Origin: CADCVT01 sp036389155
Lineage (GTDB): Bacteria > Actinomycetota > Thermoleophilia > Solirubrobacterales > Solirubrobacteraceae
DNA length: 64,000 nucleotides
Assembly: GCA_036389155.1 (NCBI GenBank)
Contig: DASVQN010000049.1
Span: 1-64,000 of the forward strand
Direction: 5' to 3'
Both the position numbers and the translations under genes were made by a program. The notes under the pieces were generated by a model. It had not been told where the DNA came from. It did not search any database and saw only the letters and a list, made by a program, of their open reading frames with translations. The first letter of the stretch is position 1. Each line of letters starts with the position of its first letter. Of this stretch, positions 40,276 to 48,448 are shown one piece after another.

Positions 40276-43200
40276 TCAGAACGCATCCTCGAGCGCGTTC
40301 TTCGAGCACCAGACGAAGGTTCCGGCGCCGATGACCCAGACCTTCAGGCCGATCGCGCCGCCGACCACGCAGTTGACGACCTCGCGCTGGGTCTTGTTCC
40401 AGGGCGCGACATGGCACTTGAGCTCGATGAAGTGCCGCGCGCCGCCGCCCAGCTTGTTGACGAACTCGGTCGCGGTCTCGCCGCACACCTGGCTCAGGCT
40501 GCCACCCATGGCGAGGCGCTGGCCCTCGGGGTCGCTGTTGTTGACCGGATCCGCGCCCGCGTAGAGGTACCGGTTGCCTTCGCGCAGGTCACCGGTCTGA
40601 TCGAGCGGGTCGGGCTGCGTCCACCGCATCAGGGAACGATCGTAGTACCGCTGCCCGAACTGGTAGAGCTCACTCGTGGACTTCAGGCCGCCCGCGAAGC
40701 CGAACTGCCCCGGGCTGACGAGCCCGGCGACCGGCCCGGCCGCCCACTGGCCCGCGCCGGAGGGAGCCGGCGCGCCGTACGGGTCGTAGTCCTTGCGCGA
40801 GATGAGGTTGCCGCTGGGGTCGGTCTGCCCGACGACCGATCCGAGCGCGTCGGACACGTAGTAGACGCGCGTGGCCGCGTCGCGGCGCGAGAGGATCTGC
40901 CCCATGTCGTCGCGCGTGAAGTAGTGCGTCGCGCCGTCGACGTTGTCGTAGCCGACGCCGAGCACGTTGTGCTGGAGCGTTCCCGTGTTCTCGCCCGTCC
41001 GGCGGGCCTGCCCGGCGCCGAGATAGGTCATCCCGATGCCGCCGATCGACGTCGCGCGGTCGGCGAGGTCCCAGACGGACGACCTTCCGGGCGCCGTCAG
41101 CTCGTTGCCGTTCTTGTCGTAGGTGAACGCCGGCGACGTCGTCGGGCACGCGGGCGGCACGCTCGTGCTGGTGCCCGCAGCGGTCGCGCACAGCTCGTTG
41201 GACGAGTTGTAGCCGTAGTCGGTGATCGAGTTCGGCGCCTGGCTGCCGCTGACGGTGCGCTTGAGGATGTTCCCGGCGGCGTCGAGGTTGTAGTCATAGC
41301 CCGCGAGCGTCGTGCCCGTGGACGTCGCCTTGATCGTCGCGGTGTCGAGCCGGTCGAGGCCGTCGTACGAGTACGTCGTCGTCTGGCCGAGCGGCCCGTC
41401 GGCCTTCGTGAAGATCATCGGCGTCTCGCGGCTCGTCGACGGATCGAGGTACGTGTAGTCGAACTTCTCGAGCGTCGCCGACGAGGCGTTGCGGGCGTGG
41501 ATCTGGGTGGGTCGGAACGCGGCGTCGTACGCCTCGTCGATCGTAACGCCGTTCGGATAGCTCGTCTTCGTTCGCAGCCCGTCCTGCGAATGCACGAACT
41601 TCGTCGGCTTCGCGACGCCCGGCTCGTAGACGGCGCGGATCTGGTTCAGCGCGTCGTAGGCGTACTCGACCTTGCCGCCGGCGTCGGTGAGCGAGCGCAG
41701 GTTCCCGATCAGGTCGTAGGTGTACGTGTTCGACAGGCCGCCGGGCAGGCTCTCGAACGTGACCCGGTTGAGCTTGTCGTAGGTCATCGAGCGCGTCTGC
41801 GCCGTCGTCGCGCCCGCGGGGCGGGTGTCCTCCTGGGTCTGGTTGCCGTCGCGGTCGTACGTGTACTGCACGTACGGCTCGGTCGAGCCCAGCACCTGGT
41901 CGGCGCCGGTGAACTCGATCTTCGTGAGCCGGTCGAGGTTGTCGTAGAACAGCTTGCGGTAGTTGTCCTTGCCGTCCTGGACGACGTCGACGCGGGCCAG
42001 GCTCTGGTTGTAGGTGATCCGGGTCGGCCCGGTCGGGTTGGGGGCGCCCGGGTTCGGCGGCGTGACGAGGTTCACGTTCCCCTTGCTGTCGTAGCCGTAG
42101 GACGTCGCGTTCCCTCGCGGGTCGGTGATGCCGCTCAGCTGCCCCTTCTTGCCGTCGACGGACGACGTCGTCGGCGCGTAGCTCATGCTCACGCCGGCGA
42201 CCAGCGTGCCTCCGTTCGTGGTCTGCCGGACGCTGTACGGATTGCCGTTCAGATCGGTGGCACCGGTGTCCTGCCAGCTGAAGTCGGTCCGCCCGCCTTC
42301 GGCGTTCGTCGCACGGCCCGGCAGGTACTTCGAGCCGGCGATGCCCGACGGGACGCCTGCGTACCCGGTGGGCGCGGTATCGCACGGCTGGCCGTCCACC
42401 GCTCCGAAGTCCGCGCACGACCGGATCGTTCCGGCGCCGACCGGCGTGTCGCTGCTCTTCCCGTTGTCGTCGGAGTCGTACGTGATGCTCGTGTTGGGCG
42501 TGCTGCCGTTGCTCGAAGCCGCCGTGTAGCTCTGGACGTTCGAGTTGGTCGTCAGCTTCCGTGACGTCTGGTGCCCGAGGGCGTCGACGGTCGTCGTCAC
42601 GCGCTCGAGGTCGTCGTAGACGTAGCGCGTGATGCGGTCGTTCGCGTCCGTGCTGTTCTTCCCGATCGGGTCCGTGACCTCGGTCTCGCCGGAGCCGTCG
42701 CGCCTGATGCGGTAGTCGAACTCCCAGGTCGCGCCCGTCATCGTCGTCGCGTCGGTGACGCGGGTGACCGTCTCGACGCGGCCCGCGTTGTCGTCGCCGA
42801 CGGGGTAGTAGGTGATGAGGGTGATCCGGCCGCCCGGCGTCGTGATCTTCGACATGCGGCCGCTCGGGCCGTTGTACTCGAAGGTGGTGGGGAAGCTCGT
42901 GCCGTTCTCGGCGTCGGCGTAGCTCGTCAGGTGGTTGTTGGTGTCGTACGTGTACGTCGAGACGCGCCCCGCCGGGTCCGTCATCTGGCTGATCCGCCCG
43001 TTCGCGTACGTGAACCGGACGTCGTCGGCGTTGTCGGGCGTCGCGTCGTTGTTGGAGTCGGAGATCGACGTGACGTTGTTCGAGCCCGCGGTCGTGTAGT
43101 TGAACGTCACGCGGCGGCCGTTGCGGTCCTCGATGTACTTGATGCGGCCGCTCTGGCTGTTGTCGGCGAAGACGCGCTTGGTCTGCGACGCGTTGTCGGT

Positions 43201-44961
43201 CAGCACCCACTCGGTCCCGCTCTTGACGAGCTTGTCGTTGCGCCCCGGAGGCGTCGCGTACGTGCCGTCCGCGTTGCGGGTGTAGGTGAAGTTCGCGCCG
43301 GTCGCGTCCCGCATCTCCATGTAGTTCGAGCCCGCCTGCTGGGCGAGGTTGAGGTCCTGGCCGAGGGTGGTGTCCCAGCCGGCCCCGGTGCCGCTCGTCG
43401 TCGTGGGGTCGGCGCTGTTGAACGAGCGCGCGAAGGACACGGCCGGCCCGAGACCGCCGGGCATGCTGAAGTCGGTCTGGTCGAGGCGGAGGTTGCCGTT
43501 GGCCACGTTGACACCGAGGCCGATGCGATCAGAGAGCCTCTGCCGCTCGTACACGTGGCCGCGCACCTCGCCCATTCGCTCGCTGTACTCCACGTGCAGC
43601 AGCGGCCGGTTGGCAGAGCTGGGGTCGTCGGCGGAGGCGAACGTCGCGGCGTTGAGGCCGTCGGCGGCCTTGAGCAGGATGCCGTGGTTCGCCCGCCTGC
43701 CGGACGCCCAGTCGCGGGCGAGCGAGAAGAACGTCCAGTAGCGCATCCCGGGCGCGCTGCCCATGCCGGTCGGGTACTCGATGGCCGTGGTGGTGTCGGC
43801 CTCGCCGCCGGGCTCGGCCCACCGCGTCGTCCCGTCGTTGCTGTTCCACGTCGCCCCGGCCGTCCATTCCTGCGTCAGCGGGTACATGTCCATCCGCGTG
43901 TCCGCCGTCCCGGTGAGCGCCGTCAGCTTCATCTCGAGGGTGGCTCCCTGCACCTCCGCGCCGCGGGGGATCGAGCTGAGGTCGAAGCGCAGCGCCGCCT
44001 GCCTGACGGCGGTGCCGACCGTCCCGACCTGCAGCGTCGCGTCGCCGCAGTAGCTCGTCGTCGGCTGGCCGCCGTCGAGCGTGCAGTCGGTGTCGGGGTT
44101 CGGGTTCACGCCCGGGTCGACGACGACGGGCCACGCGCGCCCCGGCGCGTCCAGCCACTGGTCGGGCAGGCGGTAGGTCAGTCGCCAGTGGCCGGCGGCC
44201 CGGGTGACGCGGACGTCGACGCCGCGGCGAGCGCCCTTGCGGTCGATCACGAACGGCGCCGCGATCGACAGCCGCGGAGCGCCGTGGCTGTCGCGAAGCA
44301 CGAGCGCCCGGCTGCTGAGGAGGTCGGGGTGCAGGCCGGCGGCCATGTCGAGGTCGAAGACGAACCGGCGCTGCGCCTCGCGGGAGTGCAGCGTCAGGGA
44401 CTCCTTGACGCTGTCGTTGTGCGGGCGGTATGCGACGTCGACACCGTCGAGCGCGCCCGGGTACTGCGCCAGGTTGCCGACGGTGTGCACGTGGCCGTGG
44501 GCGCCCAGCAGCCGGAACGCGACCCACCGGCGCCCCTTGCGCACCCGCACCGTGTCGGCGCCGATGTCGAGCGGCAGGCTCGTCGAGTAGCTGTTCGCCC
44601 GGTTGCGCAGGCGGCCGTCGGTCTTGACCAACCGCGAGTCGATGTTCGCCCAGCGGCCGCGCGCGTCGCGGTAGTGCAGCGAGCCCAGCGCGATCTCCGC
44701 GAACTGGTGGCCGCGCGAATCGACGTACGTCTTGGACGTCCGCGTCCGCAGCGCGACGATCTCGCGGCGGGTGCGCCGGGACGCCGCCAGCCCGCGCGCC
44801 GTCGCGGCGGTCGCCCTGACCTGCGCCGCCGACAGGTGCGCCGACGCGCGATGCGTGCGGGCGCTGCCGATGCCGGGAAGCACCGCGGAGACGACCAGCG
44901 CCACCAGGACGACCAGGATCGCCGTGGGACGGACGAGCGAGCTCGGGCAATGATGGCGCAC
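40276..44961 (-). CDS. Large secreted DNRLRE/RHS (YD-repeat) protein
   Basis: A 1561-residue exported protein. A signal helix (PTAILVVLVALVVSAVLPGI) is followed by a ~250-residue N-terminal region. A DNRLRE-type domain covers about residues 290-460 (RFDLSSIPRGAEVQGATLEM, TQEWTAGATWNSND). An RHS/YD-repeat shell spans ~490-1480 (repeats like TYTYDLIGNLRSLTDAGGK) and closes with the RHS-core signature QRYYDRSLMRWTQPDP and GNRYLYAGADPVN. The last ~79 residues are a distinct tip with four cysteines and a Gly-rich hydrophobic stretch (CVVGGAIGLKVWVIGAGTFV), a possible membrane-acting effector. The GTG start has an AGGAAGGA ribosome site. An associated tiny membrane gene follows. Confidence 0.88.
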   Translation of the reverse strand: MRHHCPSSLVRPTAILVVLVALVVSAVLPGIGSARTHRASAHLSAAQVRATAATARGLAASRRTRREIVALRTRTSKTYVDSRGHQFAEIALGSLHYRDARGRWANIDSRLVKTDGRLRNRANSYSTSLPLDIGADTVRVRKGRRWVAFRLLGAHGHVHTVGNLAQYPGALDGVDVAYRPHNDSVKESLTLHSREAQRRFVFDLDMAAGLHPDLLSSRALVLRDSHGAPRLSIAAPFVIDRKGARRGVDVRVTRAAGHWRLTYRLPDQWLDAPGRAWPVVVDPGVNPNPDTDCTLDGGQPTTSYCGDATLQVGTVGTAVRQAALRFDLSSIPRGAEVQGATLEMKLTALTGTADTRMDMYPLTQEWTAGATWNSNDGTTRWAEPGGEADTTTAIEYPTGMGSAPGMRYWTFFSLARDWASGRRANHGILLKAADGLNAATFASADDPSSANRPLLHVEYSERMGEVRGHVYERQRLSDRIGLGVNVANGNLRLDQTDFSMPGGLGPAVSFARSFNSADPTTTSGTGAGWDTTLGQDLNLAQQAGSNYMEMRDATGANFTYTRNADGTYATPPGRNDKLVKSGTEWVLTDNASQTKRVFADNSQSGRIKYIEDRNGRRVTFNYTTAGSNNVTSISDSNNDATPDNADDVRFTYANGRISQMTDPAGRVSTYTYDTNNHLTSYADAENGTSFPTTFEYNGPSGRMSKITTPGGRITLITYYPVGDDNAGRVETVTRVTDATTMTGATWEFDYRIRRDGSGETEVTDPIGKNSTDANDRITRYVYDDLERVTTTVDALGHQTSRKLTTNSNVQSYTAASSNGSTPNTSITYDSDDNGKSSDTPVGAGTIRSCADFGAVDGQPCDTAPTGYAGVPSGIAGSKYLPGRATNAEGGRTDFSWQDTGATDLNGNPYSVRQTTNGGTLVAGVSMSYAPTTSSVDGKKGQLSGITDPRGNATSYGYDSKGNVNLVTPPNPGAPNPTGPTRITYNQSLARVDVVQDGKDNYRKLFYDNLDRLTKIEFTGADQVLGSTEPYVQYTYDRDGNQTQEDTRPAGATTAQTRSMTYDKLNRVTFESLPGGLSNTYTYDLIGNLRSLTDAGGKVEYAYDALNQIRAVYEPGVAKPTKFVHSQDGLRTKTSYPNGVTIDEAYDAAFRPTQIHARNASSATLEKFDYTYLDPSTSRETPMIFTKADGPLGQTTTYSYDGLDRLDTATIKATSTGTTLAGYDYNLDAAGNILKRTVSGSQAPNSITDYGYNSSNELCATAAGTSTSVPPACPTTSPAFTYDKNGNELTAPGRSSVWDLADRATSIGGIGMTYLGAGQARRTGENTGTLQHNVLGVGYDNVDGATHYFTRDDMGQILSRRDAATRVYYVSDALGSVVGQTDPSGNLISRKDYDPYGAPAPSGAGQWAAGPVAGLVSPGQFGFAGGLKSTSELYQFGQRYYDRSLMRWTQPDPLDQTGDLREGNRYLYAGADPVNNSDPEGQRLAMGGSLSQVCGETATEFVNKLGGGARHFIELKCHVAPWNKTQREVVNCVVGGAIGLKVWVIGAGTFVWCSKNALEDAF

Positions 44962-45132
44962 AGGGTTCCTTCCTCAGACCGCGGCTCGCAAGCGAGCACA
45001 GCGCGGAGGTCTTCTTGACGACTGCGAGCCTCTCCGGCCGCGAGCGCCGGCGATAGTCGCCCGATGAGGCCGGATCTCACGGCCGAAAGGACGACAGCTG
45101 CGTCGCCCGAACGGACGACACGCGCCGTGCGC

Positions 45133-45762
45133 TCAGAGCAGCTGCTGCTGGATCGCGACGGCGACCGCAGCCGTCCGGCCGCTCGTCCCGAGCTTCAGGC
45201 TCGCCCGTGCCAGGTACGTCTTCACGGTGCGCTCTCCGAGGAACAGCGTCGCGGCGATCTGCGGCGTGCTCTGGCCCTGGGCGGCCAGGCGCAGCACCTC
45301 GAGCTCGCGCTTGGCCAGCGCGGCGCGGGGCACCGGGGTCGCCAGCACGGACGTCGTCAGCGAGTCCTGCGCCAGCCCGTCCAGGGCGCAGTGCCCGTCG
45401 GCCACGCGGCGCACCGCGTCGCCGATGGCCTCAGCGGAGGCCGCGCGCGTCATCCACCCGCCCGCACCCGCGCGCAGGGCCGCGACGACATCCTCGGGCC
45501 CGGCCGGGTCGCCGAACACCACGACCCGCGTGGCCGAGGGCGTCACGACCCCGACGAGGGCGTGGAGATCGCCGGCCAGCCGGACGTCGCAGAGGGCGAC
45601 GTCGGGCGCGGCCGCCGAGCAGATCGCGGCGAGCGCCTCCTCCGTGGCCGCCATGTGGCGCACGCGTACGCCGGCCGCGGTCACCGCGGCACGCAGCCCG
45701 AGGCACGTCACCGGTTCCGGGGATGCGACCACCGCGGATGGAGTGGTCTCCGGGCGGGCCAT
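45133..45762 (-). CDS. LuxR-family response regulator with degenerate receiver
   Basis: A 209-residue regulator. The receiver-like N-terminal half (SAVVASPEPVTCLGLRAAVT, then APDVALCDVRLAG) keeps the phosphoacceptor-position Asp in CDVR, but the acidic pair at the end of strand 1 is SPEP rather than DD. The C-terminal LuxR/NarL helix-turn-helix is intact (ELEVLRLAAQGQSTPQIAAT, RTVKTYLARASLKLG). No sensor kinase is adjacent, suggesting an atypical or phosphorylation-independent regulator. It lies upstream-adjacent (171 bp) to the RHS gene on the same strand. TACGGT at 45771-45776 sits 8 nt before the ATG. Confidence 0.83.
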   Translation of the reverse strand: MARPETTPSAVVASPEPVTCLGLRAAVTAAGVRVRHMAATEEALAAICSAAAPDVALCDVRLAGDLHALVGVVTPSATRVVVFGDPAGPEDVVAALRAGAGGWMTRAASAEAIGDAVRRVADGHCALDGLAQDSLTTSVLATPVPRAALAKRELEVLRLAAQGQSTPQIAATLFLGERTVKTYLARASLKLGTSGRTAAVAVAIQQQLL

Positions 45763-45770
45763 CGCACGGC

Positions 45771-45776
45771 ACCGTA
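45771..45776 (-). promoter_or_regulatory. -10 box TACGGT of the LuxR regulator gene
   Basis: Plus-strand ACCGTA, read TACGGT on the minus strand, ends 8 nt before the ATG at 45762 with no ribosome site. The same hexamer precedes two other genes in this window (starts at 56859 and 59423). Confidence 0.5.
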
Positions 45777-45840
45777 GACCGGCAGCGCCGAACGGGCAAC
45801 GTTCGTTCACTACCCTCCGCCGCGATGGTGCGCCTGGGGC

Positions 45841-46122
45841 TCAGCGCCAGATCCGGCGACGCTGCGTCTGGAGGCCTCCGGCCGCGGCCGCGAGCGCGGC
45901 GAGCTCGGTTCCCCTCGCGCCTTCGTGCGCGTAGACGAGCTCCGAGGGGCCGCACCAGCGCCGCCAGGCCGCGTGGAACGCGTCGGCTCGTTCGCGGCGG
46001 CGTGCGAGGTCGGACGGGACGGGACTCCATAGCGTGGTGACGCGGACGCTCTCGCCGCGCGCGCGCCGGGACACGACGTAGCGGCGCCACTCGCCCGCGA
46101 ACCGCCAGGCGGCGAGGGTCAA
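45841..46122 (-). CDS. Small basic hypothetical protein (93 aa)
   Basis: An unrecognised 93-residue, Arg- and Trp-rich protein (RFAGEWRRYVVSRRARGESV, DAFHAAWRRWCGPSELVY). The only start at this end is a TTG at 46122, 17 nt after the cobalamin-protein stop, so it would be the third gene of that unit. No ribosome site is evident and no family is recognised. Confidence 0.4.
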   Translation of the reverse strand: MTLAAWRFAGEWRRYVVSRRARGESVRVTTLWSPVPSDLARRRERADAFHAAWRRWCGPSELVYAHEGARGTELAALAAAAGGLQTQRRRIWR

Positions 46123-46138
46123 GGGGTGGGGCGGCGCC

Positions 46139-46819
46139 TCACGCGGGCGCCTCGGCGGCGTCGTCGTCCTCGACGGGCGGGAAGCGCTCCGCGAGCGCGC
46201 CGCAGAGGTCGCGCGGGTCGTCGAAGAGGGCGTCGGCGCCGAGCGCGTCGCGGCGCTCGGCCGGCAGCGCGCCCCACGCCCGCCCGCCGACCGCGACGAA
46301 CGGCGGCTCGGCCAGCTCGCGCAGCTGGCGGACCGTCTCGGCGGCGCCCTCCAGGTTGTTCGCCACCGACGTCGACAGCGCGACGAGGTCGGGGCGCTCG
46401 TCGTCGACCAGCGCGGCGAGGTCGGGCGCCGGCGTCGCCGCGCCCAGCGCGAGCACCTCCCACCCCTCGCCCTCGAGGAAGTCCGCGACCATCTGCGCGC
46501 CCAGCGCGTGCAGCTCGCCGGGCGTGCAGGCCACGACCGCGAGCCGCCCGCTCGAGGGCGCGACGCGCATCCGCGGCGCGAGCACGCCGAGGATCCCCTG
46601 CGTCACCGCGGTCGCGTAGTGCTCGTGCGCGACCGTCAGCTCCCCGGCCGCCCACCGATCGCCGATCTCCTCCAGCGCGGGCTCCAGCACCTCGAGGTAC
46701 AGCGCGCGGACCTCGATCCCGCCGGAGAGCGCCTCGTCGATCAGCCACCGAGCACGCGTCGCGTCGCCGGCCAGCAGGGCCGCGAGGTAGTCGTCTCTGA
46801 GGTTGGAGGTCGCGGACAC
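46139..46819 (-). CDS. Free-standing cobalamin-binding protein with B12-photoreceptor motif
   Basis: A 226-residue protein made of a helical cap domain (residues ~1-80) and a Rossmann-like B12-binding domain (~92-210). The cap contains W56-x9-E66-H67, the Wx9EH motif that marks CarH-type adenosylcobalamin photoreceptors. The B12 domain has ELHALG with His104 as the lower cobalt ligand, then VALSTSVANNL and FVAVGGRAWG around the cofactor tail. Unlike CarH it has no MerR helix-turn-helix, so it must signal through a partner protein. It begins 15 nt after the stop of the 46835-47836 gene. GTG start; no ribosome site is clear. Confidence 0.8.
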   Translation of the reverse strand: MSATSNLRDDYLAALLAGDATRARWLIDEALSGGIEVRALYLEVLEPALEEIGDRWAAGELTVAHEHYATAVTQGILGVLAPRMRVAPSSGRLAVVACTPGELHALGAQMVADFLEGEGWEVLALGAATPAPDLAALVDDERPDLVALSTSVANNLEGAAETVRQLRELAEPPFVAVGGRAWGALPAERRDALGADALFDDPRDLCGALAERFPPVEDDDAAEAPA

Positions 46820-46834
46820 GAGGCCTGAAGGGTG

Positions 46835-47836
46835 CTACAGCCCGAGCGCCCTTTCCACACGGTGCTGCAGGTCGGGGTCGGGCTCGGCGCGCGACCCCAT
46901 CGTCGCGCGCGCCGTCTCCGCCTGGCCGAAGTTGAACAGCGCGAGGTCGAACGCGTCGAGCGGGACGTCGGCCTCCTCCGCGAGGTCGGCCGCGCGCCGC
47001 TCCATCAGGAACCGCTCGCCGATGCCGAACACGCGCTTGGCGGCGATCACCGCAGGATCGGTCGCCTCGCCGAGCTGCAGGTCGGGCGGCGCGACGTCGA
47101 CGAGCCCCAGCCGCCCGAGCGACACGAGCAGCTCGTAGCGCCCGGCCCGGTGGAAGCCGGGCAGCGAGAGCCGCTCGAAGATCCGCTGGAAGCGCCGCTC
47201 GGCCGACCAGCTGTCGTCGCCGCTCAGCGCGGCGGTCTGCGATCCCCCATGGCGAGGCGCCCAGCTGCGATACGCGCTCAGGGTCCGCGTCGGCTGCTTC
47301 GGATCGACCGTCGTGCGCGGGCCGAGCACCGTGCCGTCGCCGAGTGAAGGGATCTCCCCGGTCTCCCACGGGACCCGCACCGCGCGGATGGTCGCGAAGG
47401 GGTCCGGTCCCGCGCCCGCGTCGCCGCCGGAGGCGCCGCCGCCGTCGCTGCTGAGCGGCGAGAGGTGCGCGATCAGGAACGCGAGCCACAGCGACTCCTC
47501 CAGATCGTCGGCGAGCGCCGCCTCGGCGTACAACCCGGGAGGATCGACCGCGAGCTCGGCGAGCCGCGCGGTCGCGAAGGCGAGCTCGGCGGCGAGCCGC
47601 CGCGCGTCCTCCGACGACTTCAGGCCGGGGACGAGCTCGCTCTCGTAGCCGTCCTCCACCGCACGCGCGAGCCGCTTGACGACGACGCCGGAGGTGCGCC
47701 CGCCCGACGACCCTCGCGAGCGCGTCGCGCCGCTCGTCGTGCGCGGCGCCGCCGTCCGCGCCGCCGCCTTCGGCTCGGGCTTGTTGCAGATCCGGCAGTT
47801 CTGGAGGAAGCGGCCGTGGCGACAGAACTCGGGCAT
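46835..47836 (-). CDS. Zinc-ribbon protein with helical C-terminal domain, unknown function
   Basis: A 333-residue protein. The N-terminus is a small zinc site (MPEFCRHGRFLQNCRICNKP, C-x-H-x6-C-x2-C) followed by a basic Ser/Thr/Ala linker. The rest is alpha-helical, with RYELLVSLGRLGLVDVAPPD and AAKRVFGIGERFLMERRAAD. The latter recalls the helical domain associated with 5-hydroxymethyl-dU kinase/alpha-glutamyl thymine pyrophosphorylase families, but that is an unverified impression. A nucleic-acid-binding role fits the zinc motif. First gene of a three-gene unit with the cobalamin protein. Confidence 0.6.
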   Translation of the reverse strand: MPEFCRHGRFLQNCRICNKPEPKAAARTAAPRTTSGATRSRGSSGGRTSGVVVKRLARAVEDGYESELVPGLKSSEDARRLAAELAFATARLAELAVDPPGLYAEAALADDLEESLWLAFLIAHLSPLSSDGGGASGGDAGAGPDPFATIRAVRVPWETGEIPSLGDGTVLGPRTTVDPKQPTRTLSAYRSWAPRHGGSQTAALSGDDSWSAERRFQRIFERLSLPGFHRAGRYELLVSLGRLGLVDVAPPDLQLGEATDPAVIAAKRVFGIGERFLMERRAADLAEEADVPLDAFDLALFNFGQAETARATMGSRAEPDPDLQHRVERALGL

Positions 47837-47842
47837 CGCGCC

Positions 47843-48448
47843 CTAGCTTCGCACGCGGTCGAGCCCGCCGAGGAACAGCCGCGTCGCGAAGTCGGCGGCC
47901 AACTCCGGATCGACCGGCTCGCGGGCCACCATCCGCACCCCGACCTCGAACCCGACGCCGACCATCGCGGCGGCCGTGTACTCCACGTCGACCGCGGGCA
48001 TCAGCCCCGCCGCGATGGCCGCCTCGAGGTCCGCGCGCAGCTCCTCGATCCCCGCCCCGATGCCCGGGGTGTTGAACAGCGTCCGGATCGTGCCCGCGTT
48101 GCGGCGGGTCAGCTCGAAGGTCATCGGGTCCTCGGCGACGGCCTGGTAGTACGCCCGGTAGCCGCCGCGCACGAAGGCCTCGAGCGTCGTCGCGCCGACG
48201 CGCCCCTCGCGCGTGCGCTCGCGCACCCGCTCGGCCGACTCCTCCAGCAGCGCCCGGAACACCGCCTCCTTGTCCGGGAAGTAGTTGTAGAACGTGCCCG
48301 CCGCGAGATCGGTCGCGCGCACGATGTCGCGCACCGTCGCCGCGCCGAAGCCCATCTCCGCGAACACACGCCGGCCCGCCTCCAGGATCGCGGTGCGGTT
48401 GGCCTGCTTGGTCTGCTCGCGCTTGCCGACGGCGGGCGGGCGGCTCAC
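47843..48448 (-). CDS. TetR family regulator of the flavin monooxygenase
   Basis: A 201-residue TetR-type repressor. The HTH is AILEAGRRVFAEMGFGAATV then LAAGTFYNYFPDKEAVFRAL. The ligand domain resembles QacR/TetR_C with a long hydrophobic helix (EYTAAAMVGVGFEVGVRMVA). The GTG overlaps the stop of the monooxygenase gene, so it is the second gene of that operon and probably autoregulates by binding the 16-bp palindrome upstream of the monooxygenase. Confidence 0.87.
   Translation of the reverse strand: MSRPPAVGKREQTKQANRTAILEAGRRVFAEMGFGAATVRDIVRATDLAAGTFYNYFPDKEAVFRALLEESAERVRERTREGRVGATTLEAFVRGGYRAYYQAVAEDPMTFELTRRNAGTIRTLFNTPGIGAGIEELRADLEAAIAAGLMPAVDVEYTAAAMVGVGFEVGVRMVAREPVDPELAADFATRLFLGGLDRVRS

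Noticed and set aside
44962..45132. A gene or RNA in the 171-bp gap between the RHS and LuxR genes
   Set aside because: Only the RHS ribosome site is visible; no coding frame with protein-like sequence and no clear RNA structure.
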